From positions 62,001 through 126,000 of the forward strand of contig NZ_JAIMEP010000002.1 in the NCBI RefSeq assembly GCF_019794555.1: DNA of 64,000 bases, written 5' to 3'. Of the stretch, positions 8,369 to 16,630 are shown in pieces; position 1 is the stretch's first letter, and each line of letters opens with the position of its first letter. The stretch is from Streptococcus suis (GTDB lineage: Bacteria > Bacillota > Bacilli > Lactobacillales > Streptococcaceae). Both the position numbers and the translations under genes were made by a program. The notes under the pieces are model-generated. The model saw only the letters and a program-made list of their open reading frames with translations, was not told where the DNA came from and did not search any database.

Positions 8369-10201
8369 GTTCATACATGCTATCCTTTTCTGTTCTCTGC
8401 TCCTGCGTTTGCTCTCGTTTGATTTCTCCCTCCGTATCTTCTTGGCACAAGCAGGACAATACCTTGATGCACCAGAGCCCGGGACATATTCAACGCCGCA
8501 CACCGTACAATTTTTAGCGGGCATTGCTGCCCACCGTTTTGTAGGTATGATATGTAATTCATCGACAAAGCCGATGAATTTATAGTAAATCTTGATTTCC
8601 TGCTTCACTGTTCCGTCTGCCATCTTCTCACGCTCCGAAACAAGTATCTTGTCTATGAGTGCGTTTATAACTGTTGCATCCAGTTCTTTTAAGCCTTGAT
8701 AATTTCGGATAAGGGCGAGGAAGTCACGGATTCCCCGTGATTTCTCGTAGCTTTCATTAAGAGTTTCCGTCACCTCTTTCAGCCTTGCTTCAATTTCAAG
8801 CTGCTCTTTCTGGTATTTCCCCGACATCATCTCAAAATTCCGCTCGGTAATACGCTCCATGACCTTATCCTCGTAGAGAGAGGAAAACAGCCTGTCCAGT
8901 TCCGCAAGGCGTTTGTTCAGCTTCTTACGTTCTTTCTCTAATGCTTTCGCCCTGCTCTGGTCTGTTTCCGTGAGCCGCTTTTCTATGGCCCTGACCGCCT
9001 TTTCATCATTCACTGCCATATCCGCAAAACAGTTGATGTCGGCAAGAACGGCATTGAATAAATCCCTTGCTTCTATATTGTGGGCACTACACTCGCTTCT
9101 TCCGTTTCTTGCATAATTATTACATGAATACTGTACACAGTCGATAATCTCTGGGCGTTTCCTCCTGTGTACGTTCATTGCCCGCAGAGCACATCCGCAG
9201 TCCACACACTTGATAACGCCTGCAAAAATATTTACAAATCCTCCCTTGTTCTGTGGAAGCCTACGACTTGTAATAAGCTGTTGGACAATATCAAATTCCT
9301 CCTGCGTGACTATTCCCTCATGGGTATTGGGTATCACTTCCCATTCTTCGGGCAGCTTAGAGGGGCGTTTCTTGCTTTTCATATTGGCGGCAATCCGTTT
9401 GTAGCCTACAAGATTTCCCGCATATATCGGGCTTCTTAAAATGCTCCTCACGCTGTTCCCACTCCAAATATAGCGTTTGTCCTCGTTCCCCTCAAAATGA
9501 CGTTCAAAGCCTGTTTCGCCACGCTCCGCCGCATAAGCGGCAGGGCGTAGGATATGCTGTTTATTAAGATGTCTGCAAATTTTGGCAACTCCATTCCCTT
9601 TTAATGCAAGGTCGAATATCTCTTTTACAACATGTGCCACTTTATCATCTATCAGCAGATGGTTGTGGTCGGCAGGGTCTTTGATATAGCCATAAGGGGC
9701 GGTAGTTCCCATGAATTTCCCCTGTTGAAACCTCGCCCGATATGCCGATTTTATCTTAACAGATATGTCAGCGGCATACATTTCGTTTAAAATGTTGCGG
9801 AAAGGCGTGATGTCCATAGCAGATTTATTCAAGGTATCTACGCCGTCATTGACCGCTATATACCTCACGTTATGCTCTGGGAAGAAAACTTCCAGATATA
9901 ACCCACAATCAAGATAGTTTCTCCCCAGACGGGATAAATCTTTCGTAATCACGCAGTTTATCAGACCGCTTTCAATGTCTTTTATCATATTCTGGAAACT
10001 TGGTCTTTGGAAATTTGTACCAGAATAACCATCGTCCACATACGTTTTTGCTATGTGCCATCCCTGCTTTTTCACATAATCCGTGAGGATGGATTTCTGT
10101 GTCGCAATGCTCGCACTCTCGTTATCCGTACCATCGTCTTTAGATAAGCGGCAATAAATGCCGACTAAATAGATTTTCTTTTCTTCTTTGATTCCTGCCA
10201 T
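8345..10201 (-). CDS. Large serine recombinase (TnpX/TndX type)
   Basis: Excises and integrates the element by site-specific recombination. The 618 residues show a resolvase catalytic domain (YCRLSKDD with nucleophile Ser20; DDGYSGTNFQRP; KDLSRLGRNY), then the recombinase DNA-binding domain (GTTAPYGY near 167, RSPIYAGNLV), a zinc ribbon (IKCVDCGCALRA ... CSAHNIEARDLF), a coiled coil (about 405-500) and a second C-terminal zinc ribbon (CTVCGVEY ... CPACAKK). RBS and ATG are at 10201. Its TGA stop is formed across the left junction, using the GA core of the attachment site, so the stop is kept in any GA target. Confidence 0.95.
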   Translation of the reverse strand: MAGIKEEKKIYLVGIYCRLSKDDGTDNESASIATQKSILTDYVKKQGWHIAKTYVDDGYSGTNFQRPSFQNMIKDIESGLINCVITKDLSRLGRNYLDCGLYLEVFFPEHNVRYIAVNDGVDTLNKSAMDITPFRNILNEMYAADISVKIKSAYRARFQQGKFMGTTAPYGYIKDPADHNHLLIDDKVAHVVKEIFDLALKGNGVAKICRHLNKQHILRPAAYAAERGETGFERHFEGNEDKRYIWSGNSVRSILRSPIYAGNLVGYKRIAANMKSKKRPSKLPEEWEVIPNTHEGIVTQEEFDIVQQLITSRRLPQNKGGFVNIFAGVIKCVDCGCALRAMNVHRRKRPEIIDCVQYSCNNYARNGRSECSAHNIEARDLFNAVLADINCFADMAVNDEKAVRAIEKRLTETDQSRAKALEKERKKLNKRLAELDRLFSSLYEDKVMERITERNFEMMSGKYQKEQLEIEARLKEVTETLNESYEKSRGIRDFLALIRNYQGLKELDATVINALIDKILVSEREKMADGTVKQEIKIYYKFIGFVDELHIIPTKRWAAMPAKNCTVCGVEYVPGSGASRYCPACAKKIRREKSNESKRRSREQKRIACMNCPQKMTD

Positions 10202-10255
10202 ACTGTAAAACCTCCGTATCTGTCCTATCTGTTTTCATGTCCCATTGCGTACATT

Positions 10256-10519
10256 CTAAGCGGACAGCCCCTCATTGTCGAAGGTGTCGCCCTCGGCAAT
10301 CTTCTTCCGAATATCCTCGGAGATAATCGGGACAAACGCTTCTGTAACGGTCTGTGTGCCGACATATTCACGGCTGATTATCATCTGCACTGGTGCTTTT
10401 GGCACGATACGCTTTCTCTTTTTATCTGCTTTCTTATCCTCGCCCATACTTAAATCTTCCTTTCCAGACAGGGCAGGGAAGAGTTTGGAAATGTCCCCGC
10501 CCTGCCAATCAGATACCAT
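10256..10519 (-). CDS. Conserved hypothetical protein of the mobile element
   Basis: An 87-residue, strongly basic-centred protein (KKADKKRKRIVPKAPVQM) with a conserved-looking C-terminus (TVTEAFVPIISEDIRKKIAEG). No known domain is recognised. Its ATG overlaps the TAA of the upstream ydbC-like gene (TAATG), so it is translationally coupled and is probably expressed with the parB-ydbC group. It lies between that group and the recombinase. A role in recombination or mobilisation is possible but unsupported. Confidence 0.7.
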   Translation of the reverse strand: MVSDWQGGDISKLFPALSGKEDLSMGEDKKADKKRKRIVPKAPVQMIISREYVGTQTVTEAFVPIISEDIRKKIAEGDTFDNEGLSA

Positions 10520-10749
10520 TAATCCTCGCTGTTTAATTCTTTCTGTAATGCTTTAAGGAGTGCCGCCGCTTCATCAGCGTTCAGCGTGATTCCCTTGCCG
10601 CACTTTTCACGGTTCGGGGAAAAGCTGCGGATGTCATACTTCGGCTCTTTCCCATTCCATGAAATGAGATTGATTTCCTTTGTGTAGCCACTGTCGCCCG
10701 TAGACAATACTGCGATTTCCTTTACGATTTCATACTGGATTTCTCTCAT
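10519..10749 (-). CDS. YdbC-family PC4-like ssDNA-binding protein (element copy)
   Basis: A 76-residue protein of the YdbC family, a bacterial PC4-type fold that binds single-stranded DNA. The core KEINLISWNGKEPKYDIRSF is followed by GKGITLNADEAAALLKAL. It aligns over its whole length with the chromosomal paralogue at 35271-35486 (same pattern KYDIRxWSP ... KMGKGITL). On a mobilizable element such a protein may protect the transferred strand or act in replication; that is inference. It sits in a tight gene cluster with parB and the 87-residue gene. Confidence 0.85.
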   Translation of the reverse strand: MREIQYEIVKEIAVLSTGDSGYTKEINLISWNGKEPKYDIRSFSPNREKCGKGITLNADEAAALLKALQKELNSED

Positions 10750-10794
10750 TCTCCATACCTCAACTCTCTGTATTTACTTCCCGAAAAAAGAAGA

Positions 10795-11649
10795 TTAGCG
10801 GCTGTCACGGTTGCGTTTCCTCTGCAACTCACGCTCCAAAAGTTTGATGATGGTTTCCTCCATCTGCTTCGGCGTTGTGTTCTTCGGAAAGTATTTTTTC
10901 AGCTTGCTTGTGTTGATTTTCAAGGTTTCTTTCTGGTTGCCCTTTTCCTCCGTCATAATCGCAAATATCGTATCCATGTCAAGCCGCCCGCTCTGGCTTA
11001 ACTGTTTCATCTGCTGTGCCTGTGAGAGTGAGGGCGTTGCTTCTTCGCTCTCCATCGTGGCAAAGAGGTTTTCCTGCTCGTCTTTCTTCAAGAAGGACAG
11101 TTCCACCGCAGGCGTGAGGGCGATTTTCCCCTCGTCCACCATCTGCAAAATCGGCGGTATCAGTTCCGTCAGGCGGATAAAACGCTGCACGGTCATCCTG
11201 CCCACGCCGAAGCCCTGTGCCACCTTGTCGTCCGTCCGCAACTTCGTCACAACTTGTGACGAGGTTAAGTCTGTGCGGAAACCCTGCCGCTTCATGGCTT
11301 CGGATTTCATCTTGTAAGCAAACGCCCGCTCCGATGGCAGGATATTCTCACGCTGCAAATTGCTGTCTACAAGGGTGATGATGGCTCGGTCACGGTCTAA
11401 GGGCAGGACAAACGCAGGCACGGTATTTATCCCTGCAAGTTCAGAAGCACGGACACGCCGCTGTCCTGCAATCACTTCATAACCGTCCCCGTCCTCTTTC
11501 GGGCGTGTGATTATCGGCGTGACAATGCCAAATTCCTTGATGCTTTCCGCTAACTCTGACAGTGTTTCATCTTCTGCCACATGAAACGGATTGTCGGGGA
11601 ACGGGTACAAGTCTTTGGTCTTTAACACCTTAAAATCCTGTTTCTTCAT
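10795..11649 (-). CDS. parB: ParB/RepB/Spo0J-family partition-type protein
   Basis: A 284-residue protein with an N-terminal ParB nuclease/CTP-binding-like domain (LYPFPDNPFHV, ELAESIKEFGIVTPI, YEVIAGQRRVRASELAG at about residues 12-75), then a KorB/Spo0J-type helix-turn-helix (ERAFAYKMKSEAMKRQGF ... VAQGFGVGRMTVQRFIRL). No ParA ATPase gene is present in the element, so it probably serves as a regulator or accessory DNA-binding protein of the mobile element rather than a full partition system. It lies between mobV and the ydbC-like gene in the same orientation. Confidence 0.9.
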   Translation of the reverse strand: MKKQDFKVLKTKDLYPFPDNPFHVAEDETLSELAESIKEFGIVTPIITRPKEDGDGYEVIAGQRRVRASELAGINTVPAFVLPLDRDRAIITLVDSNLQRENILPSERAFAYKMKSEAMKRQGFRTDLTSSQVVTKLRTDDKVAQGFGVGRMTVQRFIRLTELIPPILQMVDEGKIALTPAVELSFLKKDEQENLFATMESEEATPSLSQAQQMKQLSQSGRLDMDTIFAIMTEEKGNQKETLKINTSKLKKYFPKNTTPKQMEETIIKLLERELQRKRNRDSR

Positions 11650-11657
11650 TCACATAT

Positions 11658-12623
11658 CTACCTTTCTTTCGCTCTGCTTCTATGATTTTTCTGCAATTCT
11701 TCCAACACTTCGGGCGGTATTTTTGACAGCAGCCGCCCCATCTGCTCGTTGGTTCTCTGCAATTCAAATATCTTCTGATTCGCTTTCTGCACCTTTAGTT
11801 CCTGCTCGTACTTTTCATCACGCATACGCCCCGCATAGTCTGATTCCTGCCCAATTCTCTCTTTCAAACTGTCGATATACGCCTGCTGTTTCCCGATTTC
11901 CTTAGAGAATTTCTCCACGTCTGGCAGCCATGCAGAGAGTAAATCTAACGCTTTATCCCTTTTCTTCCCTGCGTTAAAGGCGTTGATGTCGGATAGGGCA
12001 GACACGATTTCTTCATACTGTTTATCAAGCCTGCCGCCTAATTTATAGAGCCATGTGGGGACGTGTTTCCGCTTGGTTTCCATTGAGGACTGCCCCCGTT
12101 CAAGCTGATTCCACCGTGAGGACATCCGCTCATGGTAGGCGGTCTGCCACTCGGATAATGATTTCTGGTTGCCTAAGATAGCTTTCGCTGACAGCTTATT
12201 GTCTGGCGTAATCGGCACAAAGCAGAGGTGCATATGGGGCGTTCTCTCGTCCATATGGACGACAGCGGAGAGGATATTCTGCTTTCCAACACGCTCCGAA
12301 ATGAAGTCAAGAGCCGTCTGGAAATACGCTTTTTGTTCTTCGGGCGGTAACTGGTTCATAAATTCTGGTGAAGCTGTGATGAGCGTTTCCACCATCATCA
12401 CGCTGTCTTTCCTTGTCCTGCACCCCGCTTCGGCTACCATGCGGTTAATCTCTTTCTTGTAGGTGTACTTTGGTGGTGCTATGAGATGGTAATTGTTTTT
12501 AGAGCGTTCCATATCTATATCTGGGTTGCTTTTGTAGGCTTCTTTCTTCCGCTCGTTGTGGCGTTCACAAGCCGCAACGCCGCCCGCTTTTCGTTTCTGG
12601 AAACGCAGGATTGCATAAGGCAT
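11658..12623 (-). CDS. MobV-family relaxase (plasmid mobilisation type)
   Basis: Nicks the element at oriT and leads the transferred strand. It has 321 residues from ATG 12623, chosen because AGGAGGAA sits correctly upstream; the frame continues 57 codons further up through repeat DNA without an RBS. The N-terminus shows the MobV pattern MPYAILRFQKRK, CERHNERKKE, then the metal-binding histidine motif HMDERTPHMHLCFVPI near residue 125. The C-terminal half is helical and charged. A matching MobV-type oriT lies upstream at about 12894-12935. Tn4451 carries the equivalent gene tnpZ. Confidence 0.93.
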   Translation of the reverse strand: MPYAILRFQKRKAGGVAACERHNERKKEAYKSNPDIDMERSKNNYHLIAPPKYTYKKEINRMVAEAGCRTRKDSVMMVETLITASPEFMNQLPPEEQKAYFQTALDFISERVGKQNILSAVVHMDERTPHMHLCFVPITPDNKLSAKAILGNQKSLSEWQTAYHERMSSRWNQLERGQSSMETKRKHVPTWLYKLGGRLDKQYEEIVSALSDINAFNAGKKRDKALDLLSAWLPDVEKFSKEIGKQQAYIDSLKERIGQESDYAGRMRDEKYEQELKVQKANQKIFELQRTNEQMGRLLSKIPPEVLEELQKNHRSRAKER

Positions 12624-12665
12624 AGGCGGATTCCTCCTTTCTTTCGGCGGGTGACCGTCCTTTGG

Positions 12666-13208
12666 GGTGACAGCGGTGACGGTGGTGACAGCAGTTTTGG
12701 GATACCCCCTGCCGACTGCCGCAACTGTCACCCTCACCCCCTGCATGACGGTCATGTCGATGATGACGGTGTTTTTGGGATACCCCCCTCGCAAGAGCCG
12801 TCACCGTCATGCCGCCATTCTTTTATCCGAAGCCGTAAGGCGTAGGATAGCAGGGCACAGCCCTGCCTTAAGGGAGTCCAGAGGGAACGTCTGGCACACG
12901 ACTTTGCAGGGCAAAGTGTAGTGTGTTACACCCTGTAAACGCAGTCGGAAAAATCGGAATGATTTTTCTGACCGCAGGGGTGGTTTTACACGACCGAAAA
13001 GGGCGAGTAAATCTCACGCCTGCATTTTGCGTTTACGGGGTGTTCTCCCGTAGGGATGACAGCGGCAGGGTATCCTAAAATCACTGTCACCACCGTCACT
13101 GCTGTCACCCGCAGGGCAGAGCCGCCAGCTTTACATGGCTTTAAGCGTCAATGACAGTAACAGGGGGGTATCCTAATATCGCTGTCACCACCATCACCGC
13201 TGTCACCC
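12666..13208. repeat. Four-copy inverted repeat family flanking oriT
   Basis: Four related 43-45-bp units: 12666-12708 and 12744-12788 in plus orientation, 13068-13110 and 13165-13208 inverted. Each has GGTGAC-like hexamers spaced 6-9 bases and ends in TTTTGGGATACCCC or its variant. The last unit forms the 3' coding end of the ATPase gene. They lie symmetrically around the oriT and could be iterons or recombinase/relaxase accessory sites. Confidence 0.75.
12894..12935 (+). other. oriT: Predicted MobV-type origin of transfer (oriT)
   Basis: GCACACG at 12894-12900 is followed by the stem ACTTTGC / GCAAAGT (12901-12907 with 12911-12917) and then TAGTGTG/TTA, the nick-site sequence known for the pMV158/MobM family; the predicted nick is between 12925 and 12926. 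The CACAC/GTGTG outer pairing also matches that family. It lies between mobV and the repA-like gene. Confidence 0.85.
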
Positions 13209-14173
13209 GCCCTCCTTGCAAGGGCAATCCGCCTGCCGTCTTTCCTGCGGCTGTACTGGTAGCAGATACGGTTCTCGCTTAAAAATGTGGTGCGGTATTC
13301 ATTCAGCCATTTCGTAATCACCGTGGGTATGGTTTCCGTTTCCCCCATAGCGGCTAACAGTTCCGTTGCCGTGCCTATCCATTCTTCCTTATCCCTCATA
13401 AAATCCACCAACCGAAAAAGGACATCTGGTATCGTTTCTTTCGCAAGCTGCTCCTGCGTTTTCCGCTCCACAAGCTCCCAACGGCAATCACGGAAACGCA
13501 GCGTGTATTCCTGATAAGGCGTGTCCCTGCCCGTCACATACAGCTTGGCGGTGTCAGACGCACGTTTCTCCTTTTCCAGAACAAAGGTAGCGTCCGCACT
13601 CCCCGTTAATCCTGTCGTCCCAGACACCTTGTTGAACACGTCGCTGTCATTCTGCTTTCGGATGTGGTGTACGACAATGACCGCCAGAGAGTGCCTGTCG
13701 GCAAAGTCTTTGATGAGGGAGATGTCCCCATAGTCGCTTGCATAGGCATTGTCTTTTGAAGCTGTACGGACTTTCTGCAAGGTATCAATGACAATGAGCC
13801 TGCTGTCTGGGTAATCTTTCAGATAATCTTCAAGCTGCACGATAAGACCGTCTGACAGCTTGCAGCTTGCCACGGCAAAGTGGAGCCGCCCGCTTGCTTC
13901 GTCCGTCAAACGAAATAACCTGTCCTGTATGCGGCAGAACGTGTCCTCAAGGCAGAGGTAAAGCACATCGCCCTCCATTGTCGGCATATCCCATAAAGGG
14001 ATTCCCTGCGACACGCATAAGCATAGCTTCAGCATGAGCCAGCTTTTGCCTATCTTCTGTGAGCCGCAGAACAGCGATAAGCCTGTCGGGATAAGGCTGT
14101 CCACCACAAAGGATGGTTTCTCAAGCGGTTCATAAAGGAGCGTTTCGGCGTTGACTGTCTGTAACTTCTGCAT
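13148..14173 (-). CDS. RepA-like AAA ATPase / replicative helicase-type protein
   Basis: A 341-residue RecA/DnaB-like P-loop ATPase (AAA_25, RepA type). Walker A is GSQKIGKS at residues 37-44, Walker B LIVIDTLQKV is near residue 120, and a histidine sensor is VIVVHHIRKQ. A C-terminal winged-helix-like region follows. RBS AAGGAGGAAAGCC precedes ATG 14173. Such genes on mobilizable elements support autonomous replication of the excised circle; no separate initiator was recognised, so that role is inference. The last about 18 residues (DSGDGGDSDIRIPP) are encoded by one unit of the oriT-flanking repeat family, an unusual way to end a protein. Confidence 0.85.
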   Translation of the reverse strand: MQKLQTVNAETLLYEPLEKPSFVVDSLIPTGLSLFCGSQKIGKSWLMLKLCLCVSQGIPLWDMPTMEGDVLYLCLEDTFCRIQDRLFRLTDEASGRLHFAVASCKLSDGLIVQLEDYLKDYPDSRLIVIDTLQKVRTASKDNAYASDYGDISLIKDFADRHSLAVIVVHHIRKQNDSDVFNKVSGTTGLTGSADATFVLEKEKRASDTAKLYVTGRDTPYQEYTLRFRDCRWELVERKTQEQLAKETIPDVLFRLVDFMRDKEEWIGTATELLAAMGETETIPTVITKWLNEYRTTFLSENRICYQYSRRKDGRRIALARRAGDSGDGGDSDIRIPPCYCH

Positions 14174-14216
14174 GGCTTTCCTCCTTTCGGGCGGTGTCTT
14201 TGTTTTCGTTGCACAT
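14130..14216 (-). CDS. Possible 28-residue peptide overlapping the repA start
   Basis: ATG at 14216 has a strong RBS (AAGGAGG) nine bases upstream and opens a 28-codon frame, MCNENKDTARKEESH..., that runs through the repA RBS and overlaps its start by 44 bases in another frame. It may be a translational coupling leader for repA. There is no homology I recognise. Confidence 0.35.
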   Translation of the reverse strand: MCNENKDTARKEESHAEVTDSQRRNAPL

Positions 14217-14327
14217 AGGCGTTGACCTCCTTAAAAATAGATTTACTCCCACGGAAAAAAGTGAGAGTATGTAATGCCGCCAATCCCACACAAATAAAAA
14301 ACAGATTTCTTTTTCGGGCGGTGTCGG

Positions 14328-14802
14328 TCACGGTTGGAGATATTTCTTCAATTTCCGCCTTTACTTTCTCCTTTGCAATCGCAACAGATTTCTGTATTGC
14401 CGAAGCGGTGCAATGCTCCATAGCGGCGATTTGGTAAAAATTGAACTCATACTCGTAGTAGAGCAGGAAACGCCGCCTTTGTATCTCTGGAAGGCTCCCA
14501 ACCGCCTTATAGAGCGTTTCATTCCGTTCTTCCTCAACCATGCGTTCATCAAGGCTCTTAGGCACACGCAACGCCCGTCTGTAAAGGGTTTCGTCCCATA
14601 CCTCGTTAAACTCCCTGTGCCGCTCGTCCCATTAGAAAAGATTCCTGTTCCTGCGCTCCATCTGCCGAAACTCCATAAAGAACTGTTCCGACACTTCCAA
14701 CTCGTGGGATTTGCCCTGCCCGTCCTTAAAGCTGATAAAATACCTTGTGCCGCTTTCCGTGGATTCCTCCCGAAGCGTGTATGCCTTAACCCTGTATGCC
14801 AT
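14328..14802 (-). pseudogene. Sigma-70 region-4-like regulator, disrupted by a stop and a frameshift
   Basis: Starts at ATG 14802 (RBS GGAGG) as MAYRVKAYTLREE... and reads through NRNLF, where an in-frame TAA (14632-14634) interrupts it. The same frame continues WDERHREFNEVWDETLYRRALRVPKS and then a region-4-like helix-turn-helix (LPEIQRRRFLLYYEYEFNFYQIAAMEHCTASAIQKSV). Near the end, GAAATTGAAG appears to have one extra T: removing it gives KKYLQP and a TGA at 14328-14330. Total length 475 nt is 158 codons plus one base, agreeing with a +1 insertion. A fragment could still be made from TTG 14571 or a later ATG. The expected intact sequence is from memory of related elements. Confidence 0.7.
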
Positions 14803-14885
14803 CCTGTTGTCCTCCTGCAAAAAATGAGTGAGGGGATTTCCATCCCTCACCCAGTAGCCCGCAGGATGGCAGGCTGTTTTAGAAG

Positions 14886-15311
14886 CTATAAAATTTTCCG
14901 CAGCTTCTTCCGCAGATGGTCTAACCTCGCATAGATGGCACCAGTCGTCAAATGCACAAGCGGGGCAATCTCCTTTGTGGAATACCCCTGCATTTTCAGC
15001 AGGACGATTTTCAAGGTACGCCCGTCCACCGTGACTAATACTTGATAGAGATTTTCGCTCTCAATCTCTTCCAGTAACTCCGCAACCGTACCCACTTCCG
15101 CCTGCCGCTCCCTGCCTGCCATGTCCTCAAGATATTCCGCAACGTCATTCGTCCATCGGTAAAACCGCCTGTTGGAATTGAAGTCTGCCCTGTCCGCCAT
15201 GCGTATCTGCTCAATGGTCGCTTCATCAACGCCGCACTCACGCAGCAGCTTTTCCTCCGCTTCTTTCCAGATACGCCATTTCCTGTCCTCCCGTCCGTGG
15301 TTGTATGCCAT
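14886..15311 (-). CDS. Sigma-70-family-like regulator of the mobile element
   Basis: Protein of 141 residues from ATG 15311, which has GGAGG at the right distance; the upstream in-frame ATG at 15326 overlaps that RBS. It begins MAYNHGREDRKWRIWKEAEE and ends in a region-4-type helix-turn-helix (LLKMQGYSTKEIAPLVHLTTGAIYARLDHLRKKL). It lacks the -10-binding region 2, as is common for small regulators on Clostridiales-type elements. It precedes the broken sigma-like gene in the same orientation. Confidence 0.8.
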   Translation of the reverse strand: MAYNHGREDRKWRIWKEAEEKLLRECGVDEATIEQIRMADRADFNSNRRFYRWTNDVAEYLEDMAGRERQAEVGTVAELLEEIESENLYQVLVTVDGRTLKIVLLKMQGYSTKEIAPLVHLTTGAIYARLDHLRKKLRKIL

Positions 15312-15405
15312 TCTTACTTCCTCCAATCAGAATTGATTGAGAGGGCAGAGAAAAGCCCCCTCATCTTCCCAAAGGAAAAAACAAGGGGGCTGAACGCCTT
15401 AAATT

Positions 15406-15918
15406 TTAATTTTCTATTATCTTTCTTAGTTTTATTAGGATTCTGGCTTTGCGTTTGTTTACTACGCTCTGGGTTATGCCCAACCTCGCCCCGACTTCAC
15501 GCTCGGAAAGTCCGTCAAAAAAGATTGCCTGTATCAGCTCCTGTTCACTATCCGACAGCAAAGGCAGGGCGGCTTTCAGCCTGTCCACCATGACCGCATT
15601 GACAACGGTTTCTGCAATGTCCACCGCTTCATCAGTGATAAAGTCCAGAGGATTCCCCTCGCTGTCCGTAAATCCGTCGAGAGATAGCAGTCTATTCTTT
15701 GTATCTAATTTTTGCAGATAACGCCACCGTTCCTTGTCACGGTAGAAGTCTGTGTATTGCTCCCTCACGACTTCAAGCAGACAGCCTTGAATGGGGATAA
15801 ACAGCTTGTCCATATAGGTCTGGTCGGATTCCCTGCAACGGCAGAACTCCGTGTAGGATAATTCCACATAGCCGCCACTTTCTCTGATATATACCTTTCT
15901 TGGTGCATATTTCACCAT
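15406..15918 (-). CDS. Sigma-70-family-like regulator of the mobile element
   Basis: Protein of 170 residues from ATG 15918 with RBS GGGAGG; the frame extends 21 codons upstream without support. N-terminal half: APRKVYIRESGGYVELSYTEFCRC; C-terminal half has sigma region 4 (LPLLSDSEQELIQAIFFDGLSEREVGARLGITQSVVNKRKARI). This is the usual first regulator of the Tn916/Tn4451-like backbone cluster. It is followed by two further sigma-like genes; together they may set expression of repA, mobV and the recombinase. There is no visible region 2, so it may act as a DNA-binding regulator rather than a true sigma factor. Confidence 0.82.
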   Translation of the reverse strand: MVKYAPRKVYIRESGGYVELSYTEFCRCRESDQTYMDKLFIPIQGCLLEVVREQYTDFYRDKERWRYLQKLDTKNRLLSLDGFTDSEGNPLDFITDEAVDIAETVVNAVMVDRLKAALPLLSDSEQELIQAIFFDGLSEREVGARLGITQSVVNKRKARILIKLRKIIEN

Positions 15919-16352
15919 AAATACCTCCCATCTGAATTTTTGAAATGTAAAAAATCCAGATGGAGAGGCGGAGAACGACACCGCATATCAGAAACAGCCC
16001 TACGGCACTTTCCAACAAAAATCGACAAAAGAAAAACCGCAAAGGCTCTGTGACCTTTACGGTTATAGGAAATAGTAATTCTATTGTATGGAGATTGTAC
16101 TTCTACTTTCAAGGTGAGAAGTACCGTTGCACTGGCAGAAATTTTTTTAACTGGTTTCCTGCCGTTCTCTGATATGCTATGTATTGATAAATTTTGCTTC
16201 GTATGAGCAGATAGATAACTGCCCGAAAAAAGGACATAAAAAAATCCCTCCAAATTTAAAAACAAATTCAGAGGGTAATTTAGGGTATAACAAAATAACC
16301 CACCCGAATATCGTTTTTTTTATTTGGTGAGTTTGTTCTTTCAAATACGAAA
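15919..16352. other. Intergenic region between the sigma-like genes and the KTR gene
   Basis: About 430 bp with no supportable gene. It should hold the promoter of the leftward backbone operon (sigma-like genes to recombinase). The base composition drops to AT-rich here, marking the seam between the GC-rich backbone and the tet(O) cargo. Confidence 0.5.
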
Positions 16353-16400
16353 CAAAAAGAGCCGATGATTCGTGAATTGTTCCACAATTTCATCGGCTCT
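16353..16400 (-). terminator. Terminator of the tet(O)-KTR unit
   Basis: TCATCGGCTCT (16390-16400) and AGAGCCGATGA (16358-16368) form an 11-bp stem with a long loop; on the minus strand it is followed by TTTTTG. Confidence 0.75.
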
Positions 16401-16405
16401 GCGTC

Positions 16406-16579
16406 TTAAGCGTCTGGCTCTTTGATGACAGTTATCTTCAAGTTGTCAACTTTAATCAATCTTTCTTGTCTGCATTTTGGACAATAAAGGGGATAATTCT
16501 CCAAAACAGTGTCCTTCCTAATTTTATTACGGGTTTTGCTCCCACAAACAGGACACAATATCCATTCGCATTTCATCAT
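16406..16579 (-). CDS. Cysteine-rich KTR-type small protein
   Basis: A 57-residue protein starting MMKCEWILCPVCGSKTRNKIR with a second pair CPKCRQERL, i.e. two CxxC knuckles forming a zinc ribbon, with the KTR signature that names the family. Such a gene is regularly found just downstream of tet(M)/tet(O)-type genes on mobile elements. It starts 50 bases after tet(O) and shares its terminator, so it is likely co-transcribed. Function unknown. Confidence 0.88.
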   Translation of the reverse strand: MMKCEWILCPVCGSKTRNKIRKDTVLENYPLYCPKCRQERLIKVDNLKITVIKEPDA

Positions 16580-16630
16580 AATTAGTCTCTAATCCTTTCA
16601 AATCTCATTTTATATGACTTTTGCAAGCTG

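Noticed and set aside
8295-8585. Plus-strand frames across the left junction
   Set aside because: Antisense to both recombinase and transposase and spanning an insertion junction; no RBS or domain.
12624-12794. N-terminal extension of MobV to 12794
   Set aside because: It is read through the repeat DNA, has no RBS, and the RBS AGGAGG fits ATG 12623.
14050-14327. C-terminal continuation of the sigma-like frame to 14050
   Set aside because: It runs through the repA RBS and 124 bases of repA; best explained by the frameshift near 14352.
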